From positions 180,526 through 244,525 of the forward strand of contig NZ_RJJQ01000004.1 in the NCBI RefSeq assembly GCF_003724155.1: a DNA stretch of 64,000 nucleotides, written 5' to 3'. Source of the stretch: Flexivirga caeni. GTDB taxonomy: Bacteria > Actinomycetota > Actinomycetes > Actinomycetales > Dermatophilaceae. Below are positions 59,287 through 64,000 of the stretch, piece by piece (the stretch's first letter is position 1; the number at the start of each line of letters is the position of its first letter). A program made the position numbers and the translations under genes. The notes beneath the pieces are model-generated. The model ran no database searches. It was given only the letters and a program-made list of their open reading frames with translations, and was not told the origin of the DNA.

Positions 59287-60510
59287 TCAGGAAAGCCGCT
59301 CGTAGATGATCGCCATGCCCTGGCCGCCGCCGACGCACATCGTCTCCAGGCCGAGGGTGCCGTCGGCCTCCTGCAGCCCGTTGAGCAGCGTGGTGGTGAT
59401 GCGCGCACCCGTCGAGCCGAACGGGTGGCCGAGGGCGATCGCGCCGCCGTGGACGTTGAGCTTGTCGAAGTCCATGCCGAGGTCGTCCGCCGACGGCAGC
59501 ACCTGGGCGGCGAACGCCTCGTTGATCTCGTAGAGGTCCAGGTCGGCGATCGTCATACCCGCGCGTTGCAGCGCCTGACGTGACGCCTCGACCGGGCCGA
59601 GGCCCATGATCTCGGGGGAGAGGGCCGAGACGCCGGTCGACACGACGCGGGCGAGCGGCGTGATGCCGAGTTGCTTCGCCTTCGTGTCGCTCATCACGAC
59701 CACGGCCGCGGCACCGTCGTTGAGCGGGCAGCAGTTGCCGGCGGTCACGGTGCCGTTCTCCCGGAAGACCGGCTGCAGCGTCGACACCTTCTCCAGGGTC
59801 ACGCCGGCGCGCGGGCCGTCGTCGGTGCTGACCACAGTGCCGTCCGGCAGGGTCACCGAGGCGATCTCCCGGGCGAAGAACCCGTCGGCGATCGACTGCT
59901 CGGCGCGGTTCTGGCTGGTGACGCCCCACTCGTCCTGGCGCTCGCGGCTGACGCCACGCAGCGTCGCGACGTTCTCCGCGGTCTGCCCCATTGCGATGTA
60001 GATGTCGGGCAGGTTGCCCTCGTCGCGCGGGTCGGTCCAGGTGCTGTTGTCCTTCGCGATCTGCTCGCTGCGGGCGATGGCGCTCGCGAACTTCGGGTTC
60101 TGCGAGTCGGTCTTGCTGCCTCCGGCACCGGAGAACGCGGCATAGCGGGACACACATTCGACGCCCGCGGAAATGAAGACATCGCCTTCACCCGCCTTGA
60201 TCGCGTGTGCGGCCATCCGCGTGGTCTGCACCGACGAGGAGCAGAACCGGTTGACCGTCGCACCCGGCAGGTGATCCCAGCCGCCGAGCACCGAGACGAC
60301 GCGCGCCATGTTGCTGCCGTGTTCGGCCGATGGCTCAGCGCAGCCGAGGTAGAGGTCTTCGACGAGCTTCGGATCCAGCCCGGGCACCCGGTCCAGCGCC
60401 GCCTGGATCACTTGCACGCTCAGGTCGTCCGGCCGGATGTCCTTCAGCGACCCCTTGAACGCGCGGCCGATCGGCGTGCGTGCTGCGGCGACGATGACTG
60501 CTTCGGGCAT
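59287..60510 (-). CDS. Acetyl-CoA C-acyltransferase (thiolase)
   Basis: 407 residues. The nucleophile Cys is in TVNRFCSSSVQT, the His in NVHGGAIALGHPFGSTGAR and the second Cys in METMCVGGGQG-like LETMCVGGGQGMA. GGAGGA is 5 bases before the start. Fatty-acid beta-oxidation or acetoacetyl-CoA metabolism is likely. Its place near an SGNH hydrolase and cbs matches mycobacterial fadA3 (Rv1074c-Rv1077). Confidence 0.94.
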   Translation of the reverse strand: MPEAVIVAAARTPIGRAFKGSLKDIRPDDLSVQVIQAALDRVPGLDPKLVEDLYLGCAEPSAEHGSNMARVVSVLGGWDHLPGATVNRFCSSSVQTTRMAAHAIKAGEGDVFISAGVECVSRYAAFSGAGGSKTDSQNPKFASAIARSEQIAKDNSTWTDPRDEGNLPDIYIAMGQTAENVATLRGVSRERQDEWGVTSQNRAEQSIADGFFAREIASVTLPDGTVVSTDDGPRAGVTLEKVSTLQPVFRENGTVTAGNCCPLNDGAAAVVVMSDTKAKQLGITPLARVVSTGVSALSPEIMGLGPVEASRQALQRAGMTIADLDLYEINEAFAAQVLPSADDLGMDFDKLNVHGGAIALGHPFGSTGARITTTLLNGLQEADGTLGLETMCVGGGQGMAIIYERLS

Positions 60511-60590
60511 GTGGTCCTCCGTTGTGGCACCTGGGCTCCGTTCGTTGCGCCGTCAGTGTAGGAGGCTGCTCTGGTGCACCTTCGCCCGGT

Positions 60591-61010
60591 TCAGCCGCGC
60601 AGCGCCTCCGCCGCGGCGGCGATCACCTCCGCGTCGCCGCCCTGGCCCGGTTTCCAGGGCACGGCGAGGCCGTCCTCGGCATACCGGGGGACGACGTGCA
60701 GGTGGAAGTGGAAAACGGTCTGCCAGGCAGCGGCCCCGCAGCAGTTGATCAGGTTGACACCGTCGGCAGGCAGCGACGACAGGGCGCGCTTGGCGATCTC
60801 CTGTGCCTTGAGGACCACGCTGGTCAGGTCGGCCGGGCCGATCGTCGTCAGGTCGGTCGTATGCCGCTTGGGTATGACGAGGGCATGCCCTCGCGTGCCG
60901 GGGTTGATGTCCATGAAGACGTAGGTGTCCTCGTCCTCGGAGACCTTCGTCGAGGGAATCTCACCCGCGATGATCTTGCAGAAGATGCAGTCAGCGGCCT
61001 CGGCATTCAT
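60591..61010 (-). CDS. HIT-family protein
   Basis: 139 residues. Zinc-type CIFCKIIAGEIPSTKV at the N-terminus and the histidine triad FHFHLHVVPRY near the C-terminus define a Hint/HIT nucleotide hydrolase. ATG 61010 lies 10 bases after the SGNH gene stop, so the two are co-transcribed. Likely substrate: adenosine phosphoramidates. Confidence 0.93.
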   Translation of the reverse strand: MNAEAADCIFCKIIAGEIPSTKVSEDEDTYVFMDINPGTRGHALVIPKRHTTDLTTIGPADLTSVVLKAQEIAKRALSSLPADGVNLINCCGAAAWQTVFHFHLHVVPRYAEDGLAVPWKPGQGGDAEVIAAAAEALRG

Positions 61011-61020
61011 GGCACAGATT

Positions 61021-62100
61021 CTACTGTCCGGTGCCCTCCACTGTCTGGCGTCCGGCCCGTTCGGTCTCGTCCTGCCCCGTCCCGGGCTCGCCTGCCTCCG
61101 CTTCGGGTCCGGCCGGCTCGGCGGGCAGCGGCTGCCGGTGACGGCGTAACAGGACCGCCCACGGGCCGCGGACATTGCGGGCGACACCGTCGACCTGGGT
61201 GCCGGACACCTCCGTGCCGGGATCGCGAGCTGCCCGTCTCGCCGCGGACGAGACGGTCCGCACTGCCTCGCCACGCATCCGGTCCGGTTTGCGGCCGGTG
61301 TCGGGAGAGGTCTGGCCGAGCGCGTCGAGCACGCTGGGCAGCAGCGCCGACGCAGCACGCGCGTAGCCGGCCGCCGACGGGTGGAAGCGGTCCTTGGAGA
61401 ACATCACGGACGGGCTGTCGGAGAACTCGTGGCCGAGCAGATCGCCGAGTGACACGGTCCGGCCGCCGAGTTCCACCACCGCCACGGTCTGCGCCGCCGC
61501 GAGGTGTCGCGACCACCGCCGGGCCAGTTGCCGCAGCGGCTGCGGCACCGGCTTGATGACGCCGAGGTCCGGGCAGGTGCCGACGACGACCTCGCTGCCC
61601 GCGTCGCGCAGCCGGCGGACTGTCTCAGCGAGATGGGCGACTGCATCGGTCTGGGACAGCCGGCTGGTGACGTCGTTGGCGCCGATCACTATCAGTGCCA
61701 CGTCCGGGTGCGGCAGCTGCGTGAACGCCAGCTCGAGCTGACCGTCCAGGTCGGGGGAGGTGGCCCCCACGACGGCGACGTTGACCAGCCGCACCGGGCG
61801 GCCCGCGTGGGCAGCCACGGCGTTGGACACGATCGCGCCGACGGTCTGGGTGGCGTTGTCGGCGCCCATGCCCTTGGCCGTCGAGTCACCGAGCACCAGA
61901 AGCTCGATGGGTTCGCCGGGCCCGGCCCCGTAGATTCCGTTGTCGTCCGGTGCCCCGTCGAACGGCTGGCCGACGACGCGCCTGGCGATCAGCGCCTCGC
62001 CCTTGAGCACACCCCAGCCCCCAAGGACGCCGGCGGCGCCCACTCCGGCGCCGCCGGCGACATACGTCGCTGCCTTGCGCGCTATCGATCCCCGACTCAT
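61021..62100 (-). CDS. SGNH/GDSL hydrolase
   Basis: 359 residues. The N-terminus has a hydrophobic anchor (AATYVAGGAGVGAAGVLGGW). Catalytic blocks are LLVLGDSTAKG (Ser), VIGANDVT (Asn) and SKDRFHPSAAGYA (Asp and His). The last 80 residues are polar. The mycobacterial positional counterpart, Rv1075c, is a GDSL esterase. ATG 62100 has GGAG upstream. Divergent from cbs. Confidence 0.88.
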   Translation of the reverse strand: MSRGSIARKAATYVAGGAGVGAAGVLGGWGVLKGEALIARRVVGQPFDGAPDDNGIYGAGPGEPIELLVLGDSTAKGMGADNATQTVGAIVSNAVAAHAGRPVRLVNVAVVGATSPDLDGQLELAFTQLPHPDVALIVIGANDVTSRLSQTDAVAHLAETVRRLRDAGSEVVVGTCPDLGVIKPVPQPLRQLARRWSRHLAAAQTVAVVELGGRTVSLGDLLGHEFSDSPSVMFSKDRFHPSAAGYARAASALLPSVLDALGQTSPDTGRKPDRMRGEAVRTVSSAARRAARDPGTEVSGTQVDGVARNVRGPWAVLLRRHRQPLPAEPAGPEAEAGEPGTGQDETERAGRQTVEGTGQ

Positions 62101-62227
62101 GGTGCTCCGGATCACCCTCCACTTGCGCCTCGTCCGTGGCCCCATGCTCTCACTCGGCTGCTCGGCCGCCGTCGCCGACTGAGTGGCACGCGCCACAGGA
62201 CGATCCGGCATCTGAGACGATCGACCC

Positions 62228-63607
62228 ATGAAGTTCGCGGAGCACATCGTCGAGTTGGTGGGCGGAACGCCCTTGGTCCGGTTGTCGAAGGTCACCGAAG
62301 GGATCGCCTGCACCGTCCTGGCAAAGGTCGAATACGTCAATCCCGGCGGCTCGGTCAAAGACCGCATCGCCCTGCGGATGATCGAGGCTGCCGAGGCGTC
62401 TGGAGCCCTGCAGCCCGGCGGGACCATCGTCGAGCCGACCTCGGGCAACACCGGTGTCGGCCTGGCACTGGTGGCGCAGCGGAAGGGCTACCAGTGCATC
62501 TTCGTGTGCCCCGACAAGGTGAGCGAGGACAAGCGCAACGTGCTGAAGGCGTATGGCGCAGAGGTCGTCGTCACGCCGACGTCGGTGCCGCCGGAGCACC
62601 CGGACTCCTACTACAGCGTCTCCGATCGCATCGCCGCGGAGACGCCGGGCGGCTGGAAACCCGATCAGTACTCCAACCCCGAAGGTCCCAACTCCCACTA
62701 CCACTCGACCGGACCGGAGATCTGGGCCGACACCGACGGCGAGCTGACCTCGTTCGTGGCCGGCATCGGCACCGGCGGCACGATCACCGGCACCGGCCGC
62801 TTCCTGCGCGACGTGTCCGCTGACCGGGCGGGCGGCCGGGTGCGGATCATCGGCGCCGACCCGGAAGGCTCGGTCTATTCCGGTGGTTCGGGACGGCCGT
62901 ACTTGGTCGAAGGGGTCGGCGAAGACATGTGGCCGCGAGCCTACGATCCGTCGGTCGTCGACGAGGTCATCGCGGTCAGCGACGCGGAGTCGTTCGAGAT
63001 GACCCGTCGCCTCGCGCGCGAGGAAGGACTGCTCGTTGGCGGATCGTGCGGTATGGCGGTCGTCGCTGCGCTCCGGCACGCGGCGACGCTGCCCGCGGAG
63101 GCGACGGTCGTGGTGCTGCTGCCCGACTCGGGCCGTGGCTATCTGTCCAAGATTTTCGACGACGAGTGGATGGCCAGCTACGGCTTCTTGCCCGGTCAGG
63201 CGGACGGCCGCACGGTCGGCGACGTCCTCGCCGCGAAGGTGGGCGGCTTGCCGGCGCTGGTGCACACGCACCCGAACGAGACGATCCGCGACGCGATCGA
63301 GATCCTGCGCGAATACTCCGTCTCGCAGATGCCCGTCGTGAAAGCGGAGCCTCCGGTCATGGCCGGCGAAGTCGCCGGGTCGGTCAGCGAACGCGAACTG
63401 CTCGACGCCCTGTATGCCGGCTCGGCGCATCTCGCCGACCCGGTCGAGCACCACATGGAGGCGCCGCTGCCGATGATCGGCGCGGGCGAGCAGGTGTCGG
63501 CCGCGCGCGAGCTGCTGGGGAAGCACGACGCGCTGATGGTGGTCCAGGACGGCAAGCCGGTCGGTGTGCTGACCCGCGCCGACCTGCTCGGCCTGCTGGT
63601 CGACTGA
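62228..63607 (+). CDS. cbs: Cystathionine beta-synthase
   Basis: Condenses homocysteine with serine (or a cysteine-synthase-like reaction); 459 residues. The PLP Lys is K44 in NPGGSVKDR; EPTSGNTGVGLALVA and GIGTGGTITGTGRF bind substrate and phosphate. The C-terminal third is a pair of CBS domains (TVGDVLAAKVGGLPALVHTH; VLTRADLLGLL), absent from simple cysteine synthases. No N-terminal haem domain. Confidence 0.93.
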   Translation: MKFAEHIVELVGGTPLVRLSKVTEGIACTVLAKVEYVNPGGSVKDRIALRMIEAAEASGALQPGGTIVEPTSGNTGVGLALVAQRKGYQCIFVCPDKVSEDKRNVLKAYGAEVVVTPTSVPPEHPDSYYSVSDRIAAETPGGWKPDQYSNPEGPNSHYHSTGPEIWADTDGELTSFVAGIGTGGTITGTGRFLRDVSADRAGGRVRIIGADPEGSVYSGGSGRPYLVEGVGEDMWPRAYDPSVVDEVIAVSDAESFEMTRRLAREEGLLVGGSCGMAVVAALRHAATLPAEATVVVLLPDSGRGYLSKIFDDEWMASYGFLPGQADGRTVGDVLAAKVGGLPALVHTHPNETIRDAIEILREYSVSQMPVVKAEPPVMAGEVAGSVSERELLDALYAGSAHLADPVEHHMEAPLPMIGAGEQVSAARELLGKHDALMVVQDGKPVGVLTRADLLGLLVD

Positions 63608-63643
63608 CCCCCGGGTCGCCGGATTCGTTGGAACGGCGCCGAT

Positions 63644-63673
63644 TTGGAAGTTCCGCGCTCCGTGGGCTACTGT
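63644..63673 (+). promoter_or_regulatory. Putative rRNA promoter P1
   Basis: TTGGAA at 63644-63649 and TACTGT at 63668-63673 with an 18-base spacer, upstream of the rRNA leader. Confidence 0.4.
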
Positions 63674-63754
63674 TCTACATGTCAGCCCAACGGGGCGCGA
63701 ACGGAGAGCGAGAGCTCACCGGGCAAAGCTCACGGACGACTGGATGATCGGATT

Positions 63755-63782
63755 TTGTGTCCGGCCAGGAGCCTGCTAGGCT
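63755..63782 (+). promoter_or_regulatory. Putative rRNA promoter P2
   Basis: TTGTGT at 63755-63760 and TAGGCT at 63777-63782 with a 16-base spacer, followed by the leader region. Confidence 0.5.
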
Positions 63783-63911
63783 GACAACGTCGCTCGGAGC
63801 CAAGTGCGCGAGAGTCGAGATCATCGACTTGCCGCCCAAGAGACGAGCGAAACAACGAAAAGCAGTCCTTGTCGACAGCCGGATACCGGCGACTCGATAA
63901 GTGTCTGGTCG

Positions 63912-63934
63912 TTTTTTGAGAACTCAACAGCGTG
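63912..63934 (+). promoter_or_regulatory. rRNA operon leader: antitermination (boxA-like) element
   Basis: TTTTTTGAGAACTCAACAG and the following CGTG are the conserved leader block found before 16S rRNA in actinobacteria. T/G-rich sequence with TTGTTTGTTGGTTGATTGG follows to the window edge. The 16S gene itself begins beyond 64000. Confidence 0.85.
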
Positions 63935-64000
63935 TCGAGTGATTGATGCCAATTGTTTGTTGGTTGATTGGTTTTGTAGCATTTTTTGCTCTTGATCAGT

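Overview
The window is high-GC and densely coding, with many GTG starts and 1-4 base ATGA/GTGA gene overlaps. It ends in the leader of a ribosomal RNA operon. Gene order recalls the mycobacterial rpfB-ksgA-ispE-pth-rplY-prs-glmU-TetR-mfd-mazG-eno-ftsB-ppx and fadA-SGNH-cbs neighbourhoods. It also carries a Streptomyces-type conservon and a MarR/tam pair. Together these point to an actinobacterium, probably Micrococcales of the Dermacoccaceae/Intrasporangiaceae kind. The family-level guess is inference.

Layout. 1-845: a short Rpf-like lipoprotein with a strong terminator. 850-9726: a complete respiratory nitrate reductase operon (narK-narG-narH-narJ-narI-mobA) behind a near-perfect palindrome. 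9753-11273: a minus-strand operon (COG2345-type regulator, DUF488, cupin). 11398-16719: acyl-CoA ligase, ksgA, ispE and a Uup-like ABC-F ATPase. 16804-18684: a secreted metalloprotease, then a decayed stretch with a truncated polysaccharide deacetylase. 18712-20088: a MarR regulator divergent from trans-aconitate methyltransferase, with two operators between them. 20094-25504: VOC protein, TetR regulator, tRNA-Gln, and several accessory genes, one with an apparent frameshift.

25632-29142: glmU, prs and rplY, with short palindromic repeats before rplY. 29220-30859: a decayed ABC transporter locus. 31010-33913: pth, a small membrane protein, and a two-gene ATPase/DUF4276 (TOPRIM-like) cassette that resembles an OLD-type defence module. 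34037-39287: mfd, a lipoprotein and mazG. 39458-41545: DUF402, pyrE, PaiB-like. 41565-45728: a complete conservon (sensor kinase, roadblock, DUF742, GTPase). 45956-47897: LysR divergent from a threonine dehydratase-like enzyme. 48018-51334: eno, ftsB-like, DUF501, ppx.

51464-55889: a PPOX-like protein, then a zinc-type ABC importer behind a Zur/Fur-like box. 55891-59006: a membrane protein, an unusual class I tRNA with a UAA anticodon, a P-loop kinase, a Bax inhibitor-1 protein and a TIGR02569-like protein. 58995-63607: a small protein, thiolase, HIT protein, SGNH hydrolase and, divergently, cystathionine beta-synthase. 63608-64000: promoters and antitermination leader of an rRNA operon whose 16S gene lies beyond the window.

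By function, the nar genes provide anaerobic respiration on nitrate, with MobA finishing the molybdenum cofactor. The glmU/prs/rplY/pth/mfd/mazG/eno/ppx series is housekeeping. The best candidates for undescribed biology are the ATPase-DUF4276 pair, the class I UAA tRNA beside a kinase gene, and a strong recurrence of the word GTATGNC / GNCATAC on both strands.
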